A DNA stretch of 64,000 bases from Diphasiastrum complanatum (GCA_029204225.1 CM055111.1:30094717-30158716); one strand, 5' to 3'; positions 1 through 10,856 are shown, counted from the stretch's first letter. Program-made: numbers and translations. The notes: generated by a model from the letters alone, not told the origin.

Positions 1-107
1 GAAGAAGCAAGTTTCAATGGAATGTTGCCAATTCCTTCAATAGAGCACTCATGATCATTTGTAGTATAAATAGATCTTTTAAGTCCTTTATAAGGTACAA
101 TTGAGTC
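1..107 (-). mobile_element. Copia element C, protease-distal fragment split off by element 1
   Basis: Read on the minus strand, this segment encodes the part of a copia polyprotein just downstream of the protease active site (motifs like SIYTTNDHECSIEGIG). It continues directly from the minus-strand gag-protease at 4677-5672, which stops after the SGASSHM motif. The 4.56-kb element 1 and its 5-bp duplication separate the two halves. Corresponding residues stand in the same order in B1 around 34.8 kb, which supports the join. The rest of C lies left of the window. Confidence 0.8.
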
Positions 108-112
108 AAAAG
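108..112. repeat. Target-site duplication AAAAG of element 1
   Basis: AAAAG stands immediately before the 5' LTR and again at 4672-4676 immediately after the 3' LTR. Five bases is the usual duplication size for Ty1/copia integrase. The pair shows that element 1 inserted as a unit and its ends are intact. Confidence 0.9.
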
Positions 113-813
113 TGTGAAGAATTGCCAAAAATTGGCAAATCTAGCTTGATAAAAAACCATGTAGAATAGTGTAAATTGTGTACACAAGTGGGTCCCACAC
201 ATGTGAGGCCATGATGCCACGTGGGAAACCCATCCTAATGTAGGTTAGGTCAAGTCAAGAGAGTTGGTCATGTCTATTTGGTGGTCATCCCTACTTTATA
301 GGACCTACACCTAAGTTTAAGGTGAAAATTTGACCAACTAGCTACCTACCAAGCATAACTCTAGGAAATAGACTAGGGTTTCATTTTAGGTCAAGGAGAG
401 TGAGTTAACTTCCTTATTACATGCTGGAAATCCACCTAACTTCAAGAAGGAAGTCGAATTTGCTATGTATTCCCTCTCTCCATAGTGAGAAGATAGAAAA
501 TTTTTGGAGCTCATTGGCAATCTCAAGCTAGTTCACTATGTACATTGAGTTTTTGTGATCCAAATGAAACCAAATCAATTTCTACTTGTTTCTCAGGTTG
601 AAGGCCGTACTACAGCCTGTATTACACACGTGTGGGCTCAGATTTCAATGTTTATCAATGCTTTTGATTGTTAATGCTTGTTGTTTGTCAAATTGCCAAT
701 CTAGATCAACTTTTTTGTGTCTAGTTTTTTGATAGATTGTTAAGCAAGCATCCAATCACTCTTGTGGATATTTTGTAGATCCATTTATGGTCCTAAATTA
801 CAGTACTTTCACA
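113..813 (+). repeat. 5' LTR of element 1
   Basis: The 701-bp LTR starts TGTGAAGAATT and ends TTTCACA, directly before the primer site. It matches 3971-4671 at all but three positions by eye. It contains a CACACGTGTG palindrome at 625-634 and a TATA-like stretch near 295. Confidence 0.92.
293..302 (+). promoter_or_regulatory. TATA-like box in 5' LTR of element 1
   Basis: ACTTTATAGG is the best TATA-like match in the first half of the LTR, where a copia promoter would be expected. The copy at 4151-4160 in the 3' LTR is unchanged. No start site is visible from sequence alone. Confidence 0.4.
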
Positions 814-826
814 TGGTATCAGAGCC
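814..826 (+). other. Primer binding site (initiator tRNA-Met) of element 1
   Basis: TGGTATCAGAGCC follows the LTR without a gap. It is complementary to the 3' end of plant initiator methionine tRNA, the usual primer of plant copia elements. Confidence 0.92.
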
Positions 827-1250
827 AAGTACAAGAGCATAAGCCATTGATCTAATGCAAATCCATTTTTAGCAAGTTTTGGTGCTAAAAACTAGTATTG
901 AGAGGGCAAGCTAGAATCTTGATTTTGGTAAGGAGATTTGATCCCAAACTTGGTAGGGGTCCAAATCCGTACTGTCCACATGTGTGGGAACCTCTGAACC
1001 TTCATTTAATGCAAGGTATTCATTTGATCCAAAAAAATTCAATTTGTGAGCTATTGGTGTAATTTTTGGTGGAGATCCTAGGATAATCTACCAAGATCAT
1101 TTGCCATTGATTAGATTTGAATTTGTTTCATGGAATCTAATTAATCTAGGCTGAGTTCCAGTCCTATTAAGGTTAAAAACAGGTCTTGAAAGTACACCAA
1201 GAAGGAAGAAAGAGATTAAGTCATTTTTTTGTCCAAAAATAGCCAAAATT

Positions 1251-1598
1251 GGCAAGATTCGATTGTAAGTAGATTTCACATCATCTTATCTTCATTCCAA
1301 CTTTGTGAGGGAGTGCTAGAACTGAGATTATAAGTCCATTTGTTGGATTAGAAATCTAATTTGAGTGAAAAACTACAAGAGAGAGACATTAGTGAGTTTC
1401 TAGAGACAATCAAATCCATTTCTTGGCAAGATTTGTTTGAAAGTAGTTTTCACTTCATCTTATCTTCATTCCAGCTTTGTGAGGGAGTGATAGAACTGTG
1501 ATTATAAGTCCATTTGTTGGATTAGAAATCAAATTTGAGTGAAACACTGCAAGTGTGAGACCTTTGTGAGTTTCAAGTCAATCAAATCTATTTCTTTT
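1251..1598 (+). repeat. Tandem duplication (~174 bp period) in leader of element 1
   Basis: The stretch from 1251 is repeated from 1425. Both copies carry the same landmarks (ATCTTATCTTCATTCCA, TTTGTGAGGGAGTG, AAGTCCATTTGTTGGATTAG, AATCAAATC). The copies differ at scattered bases, so the duplication predates the latest transposition. The remaining leader from 827 has no gene; it holds one CACATGTGTG near 977. Confidence 0.75.
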
Positions 1599-1618
1599 TT
1601 GTAGAAGTCACTAGTAAG

Positions 1619-3760
1619 ATGGGATCTGCTGGAGCATACCTTCTAGAAGCTAGTGAGAGGTTGAATTCTACAAATTATGCTATTTGGAAGGTTAGAATGG
1701 AGTCACTCTTAGTGATCCAAGACCTTCATGAGTTCTTGATTGAAGATGAAGATGAACCTCTAAGTGCACAGGAGTTAGTTAGATACAAGAAGAGATCTAG
1801 GCTTGCACTTCATTGTGTGAAGATGAATGTGAGCAATGATTTGTTGAGAGAAGTATCAGCATGTACTAGTGCTAAAGAGGCCTGGGAGTCTTTAAAATCA
1901 ATCTATGAATCTAGTAACACTTCAAGAGTACTCATGCTTAGAAATCAGATTTTGCAAAGCATGAAGAGAAGTGAGGAGAGTGCACAAGATTATGTACTCA
2001 GAATCAAGTCTCTAAATAGGGAGTTGGCTTCCATTGGAGAGAAGATTCATGATGGAGAGCTTGTACAAATTGTCCTTAATGGTCTAGGAGATGACTTTGC
2101 AAATTTGGTCCAAAGTTTTGCCATCCAAGACACTTTGCCAACTATAGAAAAACTTCACAGTGTATTAGTGGCTGAAGAGTGTAGGATGCTCCATGCAAAA
2201 TCTAGGATGAGCTCCTTGTCTTTTCAGGATGGTGATGATAAAGCCACTTTCTCATTCAAGGGCAAAAAGAAGACCAATGGAAAGAAGAAGCATCCAAAGG
2301 AGGCCAAAGAAGAGGATGATGCATCAAGCTCAAAGGACAAGTCAAAGCAAAAATGCTTCTTTTGTGGAAAGAAGGGGCATTATGCATCTGAATGCTACAA
2401 GAGGCTAAGAGCACAAGTGGAGGAGGACAAACAAGGAAACCTTGCAAAGGAGGAGGAGGAGGATGAAGTAGATGTATTCTTGATGGCATCTACATCCTCA
2501 CCAACAAGCAATAGCAATTCAAGAGACAATTGGTGGATCGATAGTGGGGCTAGCTCCCACATGTCTTTTGAAAAGGACTTTTTCTCAACCTTACACTCTT
2601 TCAATGATGCTAAAAAGTTTGTCTTTATTGCAAATGATGAAGAGTGTAGGATAGATGGTGTTGGCACCATCTCTTTGTGTCTAGAATCCTCAAAATGCAT
2701 GGATCTAGAAAATGTCCTTTATGTACCATCAATCACCAGGAATATGCTTAGTGTTGGTCTACTCTTAGAAAGTGGTTTGGATGTCCACTTTAAGCATGGT
2801 GTTTGTTTCATCTTGAAGAATGATGTTTGCATTGCAAAGGGATTTAAACATGGAAGATTATTTAAGTTGGAGGCTAGTGTTGCTTTTGAAAGAATGAGCT
2901 TGGCAAAGGAGGAGATCTTGGAAAAGTGTGATCTTGCTTGCATTGAGGAGGAGCATCAAAAGGAGGAAGATCTTGAGGATCAGCCTCAAAGCATGAAAGT
3001 TCCAAGGGAGTCCTCAATGACAATGGCCGAGTCATCAAATTGCATGCAAATTGTCCATTCAAGTGTGCATCTTGCAAGGGTGGTGAGCATTGGAGAGTCT
3101 ACTATCTTTGAATACTTTTTGGAAAGTAGTAGTAGACATGAGGTGACTTGTTTCTTACCTTTAAGATCCATGGTATTTATTACTTTGTATGACAAGACAA
3201 TGAAATGGGATGCTTTAAAATCTACATTTGTTGTTGATAAAGCAATTTCATTGGATAACTATTTTTGTAATAGTTTGAATAGAGTCATAAAAGATAAAAC
3301 ATCATTTGCTTTGGAAATCTTTGTGTCCACATGCTTTGTGCATGATCATTCCAATGTAAGGACCAAAGATTATCCTATTTCAATGATAGGAATAATGGTA
3401 GTGTTTTGCTCTTCAAGTAGAGACTGTAGAATCTACTTGTTTTCAACCAAAGAATTTGTCAATGGTGGAAATGTGATCTTTCAAGAGTGGAAGATTTGTA
3501 AACTTGAAGAAGCACCTTTGGATCAACACCTTATTCAATTCATTGATGTTTTGGAGTCAAGTCAAGTGGAGGATCAACCTCAAGACCCGAGGACTCCAAG
3601 AAGAACCTTGAGTATCAAGATGGAGCCATCTAGGCTCAATCATATGGATCAAGCAAGACAAGTTGTCTTTGGCAACATTATTTATGCACTTAATATTTTA
3701 ATTGATGTATCTTCAAGTGCACAAAATGCCTTGGAATCCATGGCTTGGCATGATGTTTAG
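1619..3760 (+). CDS. Gag-protease polyprotein with an unfamiliar C-terminal segment (element 1)
   Basis: The 713-residue open frame begins with the family's gag start (LLEASERLNSTNYAIWKVRM), the UBN2-type gag of plant copia. A CCHC zinc knuckle lies at C246, C249, H254 and C259 (CFFCGKKGHYASEC). The aspartic-protease motif is W305-W-I-D308-S-G. After about residue 430 the pre-integrase, integrase and polymerase are absent. Residues of about 457-650 resemble nothing I recognise. From residue 656 (TPRR...MEPSRLNHMDQ) the protein again resembles the integrase-RT hinge of F, and it stops just before reverse transcriptase. The start was chosen because the same MxSxxxYLLExxERL beginning occurs in F. 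The open frame and near-identical LTRs suggest the protein was made recently. Confidence 0.88.
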   Translation: MGSAGAYLLEASERLNSTNYAIWKVRMESLLVIQDLHEFLIEDEDEPLSAQELVRYKKRSRLALHCVKMNVSNDLLREVSACTSAKEAWESLKSIYESSNTSRVLMLRNQILQSMKRSEESAQDYVLRIKSLNRELASIGEKIHDGELVQIVLNGLGDDFANLVQSFAIQDTLPTIEKLHSVLVAEECRMLHAKSRMSSLSFQDGDDKATFSFKGKKKTNGKKKHPKEAKEEDDASSSKDKSKQKCFFCGKKGHYASECYKRLRAQVEEDKQGNLAKEEEEDEVDVFLMASTSSPTSNSNSRDNWWIDSGASSHMSFEKDFFSTLHSFNDAKKFVFIANDEECRIDGVGTISLCLESSKCMDLENVLYVPSITRNMLSVGLLLESGLDVHFKHGVCFILKNDVCIAKGFKHGRLFKLEASVAFERMSLAKEEILEKCDLACIEEEHQKEEDLEDQPQSMKVPRESSMTMAESSNCMQIVHSSVHLARVVSIGESTIFEYFLESSSRHEVTCFLPLRSMVFITLYDKTMKWDALKSTFVVDKAISLDNYFCNSLNRVIKDKTSFALEIFVSTCFVHDHSNVRTKDYPISMIGIMVVFCSSSRDCRIYLFSTKEFVNGGNVIFQEWKICKLEEAPLDQHLIQFIDVLESSQVEDQPQDPRTPRRTLSIKMEPSRLNHMDQARQVVFGNIIYALNILIDVSSSAQNALESMAWHDV
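2975..3583 (+). repeat. 15-bp direct repeats flanking an in-frame 579-bp insert
   Basis: GAGGATCAGCCTCAA at 2975-2989 recurs as GAGGATCAACCTCAA at 3569-3583 (14 of 15 bases equal). The offset is 594 bp, a multiple of three, so the frame stays open through the block. The block between them is the part of the protein without copia similarity. The likely history is an insertion, or a template switch during reverse transcription, in the integrase-RT hinge of a copy already lacking integrase. Confidence 0.7.
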
Positions 3761-3960
3761 TTTTGAAGTGTGCTACATGTATATAGAGACATTTATGGAA
3801 CATCTTGTAAGGGATCCTCTAAGAGGTGGTGAAAGATCCGTCATGGACATGATTCTCTATTGGAGTCTCAAAAGTTCCTTCTTTGTAGCTGGATTTTTTA
3901 GACACTTCTAAAAGCTTTCATTGATCTATCAAGAGAGTTATAAATAGATCAAGCTAAATT

Positions 3961-3970
3961 TGAGGAGGAG
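3961..3970 (+). other. Polypurine tract of element 1
   Basis: TGAGGAGGAG lies directly before the 3' LTR, where plus-strand DNA synthesis is primed. The identical ten bases precede the 3' LTRs of F (53381-53390) and B2 (63574-63583). Confidence 0.88.
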
Positions 3971-4671
3971 TGTGAAGAATTGCCAAAAATTGGCAAATCT
4001 AGCTTGATAAAAAACCATGTAGAATAGTGTAAATTGTGTACACAAGTGGGTCCCACACATGTGAGGCCATGATGCCACGTGGGAAACCCATCCTAATGTA
4101 GGTTAGGTCAAGTCAAGAGAGTTGGTCATGTCTATTTGGTGGTCATCCCTACTTTATAGGACCTACACCTAAGTTTAAGGTGAAAATTTGACCAACTAGC
4201 TACCTACCAAGCATAACTCTAGGAAATAGACTAGGGTTTCATTTTAGGTCAAGGAGAGTGAGTTAACTTCCTTATTACATGCTGGAAATCCACCTAACTT
4301 CAAGAAGGAAGTCGAATTTGCTATGTATTCCCTCTCTCCATAGTGAGAAGATAGAAAATTTTTGGAGCTCATTGGCAATCTCAAGCTAGTTCACTATGTA
4401 CATTGAGTTTTTGTGATCCAAATGAAACCAAATCAATTTCTACTTGTTTCTCAGGTTGAAGGCCGTACTACAGCCTGTAGTACACACGTGTGGGCTCAGA
4501 TTTCAATGTTTATCAATGCTTTTGATTGTTAATGCTTGTTGTTTGTCAAATTGCCAATCTAGATCAACTTTTTTGTGTCTAGTTTTTTGATAGATTGTTA
4601 AGCAAGCATCCAATCACTCTTGTGGATCTTTTGTAGATCCATTTATGGTCCTAAAGTACAGTACTTTCACA
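3971..4671 (+). repeat. 3' LTR of element 1
   Basis: The 701-bp partner of 113-813 ends TTTCACA and is followed by the AAAAG duplication at 4672-4676. The palindrome CACACGTGTG is at 4483-4492. Confidence 0.92.
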
Positions 4672-4676
4672 AAAAG

Positions 4677-5672
4677 ACTCCTTTGAACAACACATATGTG
4701 AAGAAGCTCCACTATTTATGTACCAAGCTCCATCTTTCTTGAAGGGTGATGAAGAAAAACTTGACACCATGTGTGATCCTTCTCCATCACTTGCAACAAA
4801 ATCTTCTTCAATCTCTTTGGAGAGATTTGCTTGCTTGAGTTGATTTTCCTTCTTGAAGCAATTAGAGGCATAGTTCCCCTTCTTGCCACAAAAGAAACAC
4901 TTGAATTTCTTCTTCTTGGTCTTCGAAGTAGAAGGATGAGATGTGTCATCCTCTTCACCATCTTTGTCTCGATCTATGGAATTGTCTTTGTTGTATGCTT
5001 GAGAAAACTGGTTCTTGCTCCTTCCTTTATGCTTGTCCTTGACAAAGAGGGCTTTGTCACTTCCAATATGATTGAGTTTGTTCATCCTAGAAAGTTTATA
5101 ACTTTGCCTAGCTTCTTCAGAGATGAGAATTCCTTGGAGAGTTTCTAAATTAGGCAACTCCTCCTTAATGGCAAAGGATTGAACAAGATTATCATAGTCA
5201 TCTTTCAAGCCATTTAAAATGACTTGTACTAGCTCATCTTGGTTAATTGTCACACCAACAGAAGAAAGCTCCATATGAAGATCTTTTACTCTCAGAACAT
5301 AGTTTGATGCACTCTCCTCACTTCTTTGAAAACTTTGGAAAATCTGATTCCTAAGAGTGAGTATTCTAGAAGTATTCTTTGCCTCAAAGATGGACTTAAG
5401 TGCATCCCAAGAATCTTAGTTGTGGTGCAAGATCCTATCTCTCTCAAAATTTCATTAGATACATTCATCTTAATGAAATGTAGAGCCATTCTAGCTCTCT
5501 TCTTGTACTTTGGTATTTCAAGTTGTGCTTGAGGCTCCTCCTCAATACCAAGCACTATGTCCATACCATCTTGGACTATCAAAATAGACTCCATTCTAGC
5601 ATTCCAAATTGAGTAATTAGAGGTGCTTAGTCTTTCGCCTGCTTCTAGGAGATATCCTCCCACAGATGCCAT
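4677..5672 (-). pseudogene. Copia gag-protease of element C (interrupted)
   Basis: On the minus strand, gag starts at 5672 (MASVGGYLLEAGERL, SNYSIWNARMESI) and shifts frame near 5380-5420. It continues from 5274 with the CCHC knuckle CFFCGKKGNYASNC and the protease motif WYINSGASSHM, where the catalytic D of DSG has become N. The insertion of element 1 cuts the frame at 4677 and it resumes at 107-1. Gag is closest to B1 and B2 here. The frameshift, active-site change and insertion make it non-functional. Confidence 0.85.
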
Positions 5673-6194
5673 AATGTGAAGACTTCTTAGTTATTGGACA
5701 ATAATATGTTTGAGCTTGTTCCACTCAGACTTAATGTTGCTACTCTCTTTCACTATAGGTATTTTAAAAAATGTACTACCTTCCTATGTGGAAAACTTGC
5801 AATTGTATTTGAGATAGATCTCAAATATTCCACAAAACAAGATTTTCTAGATCATGCACTCAAAATGGATTGAGTCACTTAGACAAGTTTGAATCCTTCT
5901 TTTGGCACGTGTGTGATGCTTCAAAAGAAAACACTAATGATACTCAAAAGGCTCAAAGGTATTCAATGAACATCAAACTTAATCTTGATCTTCAGTTTCT
6001 TGTGAAGGATGCTCAAAACAATGGATTCAGAACAAAGCAAGATTGAATCAAATCAAAAAGTGGGCACTCGGATTTTGGACCTCTCTCTACCCTCTTTAAG
6101 AGCTTATAACTCTTGATAGACACATCAGATTGATTTGGTATCAATTTCTATGGAAAGTAATCTTCATAAGCTTTCCATCAAGCTATAACACTTC
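5673..6194 (-). mobile_element. Leader of element C, truncated
   Basis: No gene is present. Read on the minus strand it resembles the leaders of B1 and B2, for example around AGAGTTATAAGCTCTTAAAG. The outer leader and primer site are missing: at about 6195 the sequence joins a family-D LTR instead, which marks a deletion or recombination junction. Confidence 0.55.
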
Positions 6195-6932
6195 TTATTA
6201 AGCTTTATGATTAGCACGGAAAACTGATTATAGATTGAATAGCAAGGTCTAGTACAGAATTTAATGGCTTAACCACAATCTAGCATGCTAAGAATCAGAG
6301 AATGATAGCTTTGATTTCAAGAGAGGAAAAGTACAAGGATTTAGTGTATGAGCATAAGCCTCCACACAAGTTAGAGAGAGAAAGAGAGAGAGATATTCAA
6401 GCAAATATTGGTGTAGATCCAAAATGGCATGGAATAGCTACAAAGCTTTGGTTCTTCATCAAAGATTATGAGAATAGCTACACATATTTATGGAGTTTGA
6501 GGTAGCTCGAGGTAGAACCACATCCATCCACCTTTCAATCACATCTAAAGTGAAAACTAGAGTCTATGTGACATTTGTCACATCTCATGCATGTATCTCT
6601 ACCTACTTTTATCAAGTGTCCTATTTCTAACTAGAATTGTACAAATCATCATGCATGTGTCCATTTCACTTTGTGCATGCCTTGCATATCACTATGGATC
6701 ACTTACAATAAATGCATGTAATATGCCACGAGTTTTTACAAGCATATTAGTGCTATTTCTAAGTTTACAATCTATATGCAAGTTGTATTCTACCAGCTAG
6801 ATATGAAAAATCCATAGAGCTTGAGTTCCATCTAGGCCAAATTTGGCATTTACATTTATGAAACAACATACTTGCATAGTAAAAAACTTATAGCAAGCCT
6901 AAAGTCAAGATAGATGATTTTTATTTTCAACA
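6195..6932 (-). repeat. Family-D LTR (truncated copy)
   Basis: This is homologous in the same orientation to 37640-38316. Shared blocks include GCTTAACCACAATCTAGCATGCTAAG, read over 6269-6294, and GTAGAACCACATCCATCC. The higher-coordinate end (TTTTCAACA) gives a TG start on the minus strand. The other ~70 bp, including the palindrome present in D2, are lost at the junction with element C. Confidence 0.7.
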
Positions 6933-8226
6933 TATTTCCTTGTTTATTATTATATAATTGATTTTTGTCTATGTCTGCTTATCATATTTTTCTTGTGATT
7001 CCATGTATTTTTTTCAGATTTGATTTTATTTCATTTTTTACAAGGGGATAGCTATTGAACGGGAGTCATAATTGTAGAATCTCAAGAATGAATTTTCATT
7101 TATCTATCCATCACCAGATCACCTTGTAGAGCGTTTAGGATGTCTGTACATATTGCAGATTTGAGAAATCCATGTCACTTTAGAGTTGATCCATATATAT
7201 CATTGAGAAGTTGGTCTTCAAGTCAATTGCATCAAAATTGTGAAACAATTTAGTCAAAATTCGATCATCAATACTTTAGTCAAGCCGAATGTTCAACGTG
7301 ATTCACCTGCATTTTCCAAATGACGATCCCACCTTAAGCATGTAGGATACTAGCAACAACATCCCCACCAACAGATTTTGGGACGGGGGGGGAGAGTGGA
7401 TTGTAGACATCCATGGGAGCAGCCACATTGCCAGCAATAACATGAGCAAAATCGACAACCAGGATCACTAAACCAAAGACGAAAAAAAAAGGCTAAGAAG
7501 GCAAACGGGCAATCCAAAGGGACTCAATCAAAAGAAGTACCCCAGTCATGACAAAGATCCTTCAAAAGATGGAAAGTAAAATTTTTGGGAAATTAGTCTT
7601 CTTCTTCAACCACTCCTACATCCACACCATCCATCGATGCCACCACCACCACTCTACCTTCCATCTTTCTGCATTTCATCATTCACTATTCATCTGAGAA
7701 ATTTCTAGATTTTTCGGACCTTGATAGTCTTACCGAAGCAGCTAAGAGAACATTACAAGTGTTTTGCGGAGACTACCACGTACAATGGTTGGTCAACCAA
7801 AAATGAGACTTAAGAAATCAGACAAAGTAGCATAAAAAAATAAAAAGAAAGAGCCAAGAAGCTAAGGAGGAATGAAAAAACTTAAGCAATCAATGAGTCA
7901 GATCAACCTTGATCACAAAAAACTCTCTGGAGTAATGATAGCTAAATCCCCTCCTATAAGCTTGAAGAGATCCAAAACTAATGGATCAAAGGAAAAAGGA
8001 GCTAAAGAAAAGAAAAAAATGAAGACAACCGTGAGCTTGCAAGACAAATCGGCTCCTCGCCAACCAAAAAGTGGTCAAAGCTTGACACTGCAAGGGTCTA
8101 AGGCTGCAACAATAGCATTGTCAGTTCCTTCACCCTCTCACCAAGCCCTTCATCATGTTCTCCTACCGTCACCAACCCAATCGGTCCAAATATGTTTCTA
8201 CTGTGAAAATTCACACGTGTGAAAAT
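6933..8226. other. Unassigned segment with a lysine-rich 116-codon ORF
   Basis: I recognise no family here. The segment has a G-run near 7385 and an open frame at 7872-8222 (+). That frame is rich in Lys and Ser and cut off by the LTR starting at 8227. It could be a fragment of an older transposon or plain intergenic DNA. A CACACGTGTG palindrome at 8212-8221 lies just outside the LTR. Confidence 0.3.
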
Positions 8227-8873
8227 TGTGAAGGATTCAACTAGTTTGATCATTTTGTCAATATTTCTGTATTTGGCATATTGAGGCCAAAACTTGTTTT
8301 AGACTTAGAGATTGACTTTTCAAAGTTCATTAGTCTAAATTTCATTTGAATAAACACTTTTTGAAAGTGTGGGAAAGTTTGGAGGCGAGTTTTAGGAGAT
8401 TCAAATTTGAATAGTTGGGTACATTGAATCTAGACCCAACAATAGTAGGGTTAGCATTTTGGAGGAAAAGCAAAGTGGCCAAATAGGGTCTGGACCTATT
8501 ATAAATGGATGTAACTCATGGAGAGAGTGATCGTCTCTCTACTCTATCTCATTTCATGCTTATACATGGTTCTCTTGGGTTCTACTATCCATTGGCGCAC
8601 TATATTGGTGATTGCATGCAATTTTATGTGTAGAATGATTCATAAATGTTATTTTCGGTTCCACATGTGTGAATGACAGTAGCTTGCTAGTTTTTTATGG
8701 ACATAAATAGTACATAATCATCTCATTCAAGTTTGATCAAGTTCTATTGGTGTTTGCATCTCATTTTGTGTGTAGATGTTGATTTTTCTACACTGGTGAG
8801 ATTGGTAGTGTATTTCTCTTTCTAACCAAAGATATTTCAGGTGAATTGAATCATAATGATCTGAAATCCTTCA
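8227..8873 (+). repeat. Family-A LTR, probably solo
   Basis: This near-full copy (~647 bp) in plus orientation starts TGTGAAGGATTC and runs to CTGAAATCCTTCA. It aligns with the reverse of 32235-32884 along its length. No intact primer site follows and no family-A coding sequence adjoins it, so it is probably a solo LTR. A TATA-like CTATTATAAATGG lies near 8496-8508. Confidence 0.75.
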
Positions 8874-8889
8874 TGGAAATGGCCTAACA

Positions 8890-9662
8890 TGTGAAATTAA
8901 TCTCCTAAGCAAATCTTTTGCACTTTAGATCAACTATAGATTGAAAACCAAGATCAATGTCAAAATCTAAGGCAAAGAGACAAATGTACATGCATACATT
9001 CATAACCAAAAGTGTTTCACACGTGTGGAAAATCATCATGAAAAAACTAAGGCAAATTAAGCTCCTCTCCTTGGGTAGAGAGTATAGACCAATTTTCCTC
9101 TTTGGTATAGAGAGGAACAATACACACAAAATTGAGAAATCTCCAAATTGACTCAAAAACTCACATTAGATTATGATAGAAAATCAAAGTACATATAGAA
9201 CACATGGAGATCCAAGTTTCAATACTATTGGACTCCTCAAACATAGCCTCTCTAATCCTATTGGATGTGTAATGCGACATCCCTCACTTTTGATTGGACC
9301 CTTACAACACATCTCTCTCTTATGATTGGACCCTTTGACTTTTGCCACCACATATGGTGCATCGCTCATCAAACCTAAAATTGACATGTGTAAGCAACCT
9401 AACTAGCTCAAGTTTGTCATCCTTGACTTTTGGCCTAATCAACTAAACACAAGTGTACTTTTTACCAACAAAGGCGAAATTGGCCCTATCCACTTATGAA
9501 ACCTAGATGCTTGACCATAAAACTTTATGACACCCCTAAAGTCAACATTATAAACTAATTCTAACTACTTTACACATGTGGGAACATGCTCCACACATGT
9601 GAAATATACTCAGAAACATAAAATCATAAAATCAACAAGATAGATTTTTACTATTTTTCACA
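8890..9662 (-). repeat. Family-B-type LTR (divergent)
   Basis: The block runs from TGTGAAATTAAT to TTTTTCACA. It shares the family-B landmarks: GCTCCTCTCCTTGGGTAGAGAG against GCTGCTCTCCTCGGGTAGAGAG in B1, and repeated ATTGGACC/CCTATTGGA blocks. The palindrome CACACGTGTG is at 9018-9027. The exact ends are inferred from TG...CA and neighbouring element sequence. Confidence 0.6.
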
Positions 9663-9663
9663 C

Positions 9664-10002
9664 TCAAAAAATAGCTTGGTAAGGTACTAGATCAATCAAG
9701 GAGTTTGTGAAAAAAATTGAGTGGATCCTTTGGTATGCATGCACCAAGGGATCCATCATAGCAGCACCCTCACCATATCCATGATAAGATTTCCTTGGTA
9801 GAAATGATTTGCCAACACCTTTGGCCCTCTTGTCATACCTCAATTGTTCTTGTTGTATTGCTGGCCTCTCCTTCAAACCTACAACAATATCCAAAACATC
9901 ATTTGTTTCAAAAAGTGATTCCATCCTCACTTTCCAAAATGAATAGTTGTTTGAGGTAAGCCTATCATTGTCTTCCAACATGTATCCACTTGATATAGCC
10001 AT
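9664..10002 (-). pseudogene. Gag N-terminus fused to family-B 3' region
   Basis: The start at 10002 (MAISSGYMLEDNDRL) matches family-A gag (MATSIGVMLEANDRL). About 60 residues later, after RYDKRAK, the sequence becomes KSYHGYGEGAAMMDPL, otherwise seen at the 3' end of B2 (63421-63482). The product would have no zinc knuckle, protease or polymerase. Confidence 0.7.
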
Positions 10003-10856
10003 GTTGAAATGACCTGATACTTCTCTTTCAACCTGTTCCAATGCACAAAGCACACTTTTGAAATACAACAAATGTTTCCAAAAATAAATCACAAAGATAT
10101 GGAATCTCTCAATTCTCTTCTAGCACTTATATCAAGCAAATCAACACATAAAATAGTGAAATCTTGATCAACCTATGATCTATCCTCAATATAATGACTC
10201 TTGCCACTTCCTAAGATTGAAAGACACTCAAAGGAAGTTCGATAACCTCACAAAATAGAGATCCAATCAAAATCACTAGAGGAGTTCTTAATCCAAAAAA
10301 GACCCTTTGTAAAGATTCTTTTCTTATTTTTTCTAAAATATTTCTTACACATGGACCAATCAAAACACTCAAATTTGAATCTACGTAATGTAACTTTTTG
10401 AGTCCACATTTTGATTCCACACTAAAAATGGCATAACTTTTTAGTGGTAAGTCCAAATTTAGTGAAGTTTGGTGCATTGGAAAGCACTCAACAAGGGCTT
10501 TCCAATGATATGTTAGATGACATATTTTGAGATATGACTAAAAAGTTATGGCAAGTCAAAAGTATTAGTGTTATAATATTTTATTAATATAGAAAACATC
10601 TTGCACAAATTCAAAAAGGATCTTTTTGGAGCTCAAAATTCCCCTAATGTAGGGTTTTGACAAAATCACAAAAAATTGAATATTTCAAATTCTACATGCA
10701 ATTGCCACCACTTGGGCTTTTCTAATGCATTACAAATCAGCCAAATCTAGTATGTGAAGTGTGAAACCAGAATTGATCAAGTATATAAGCTCTAGGATTG
10801 ATATCTCCAAATCCTTGATAGATTTGTCTGCTTCCTTCATAACTTGAAACACAAGA

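Larger units (their letters stand above)
113..4671 (+). mobile_element. Element 1: young non-autonomous Ty1/copia retrotransposon
   Basis: The element is 4559 bp with 701-bp direct LTRs (TGTGAAG...TTTCACA), a primer site, a polypurine tract and a 5-bp target duplication. It encodes one long frame with gag and protease but no recognisable integrase core, reverse transcriptase or RNase H, so it must use enzymes from another element. The LTRs differ at only three positions by eye (622/4480, 770/4628, 798/4656), so insertion was recent. Its gag resembles that of H and, more distantly, F. It lies opposite in sense to its host element C. Confidence 0.9.

Noticed and set aside
814-826. tRNA-related sequence TGGTATCAGAGCC as a tRNA gene end
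   Set aside because: Only the 13-nt primer complement is present next to each LTR; no tRNA cloverleaf is seen.
1619-3760. A novel single-copy host gene
   Set aside because: Gag start, CCHC knuckle, DSG protease motif, flanking LTRs and target duplication show it belongs to a retrotransposon.
4831-5148. 105-codon plus-strand ORF in element C
   Set aside because: It is the antisense of the minus-strand gag zinc-knuckle region.
7872-8222. Lysine-rich 116-codon ORF as a real gene
   Set aside because: No homology recognised, composition biased, and the frame ends at an LTR insertion edge; kept only as part of an unassigned segment.
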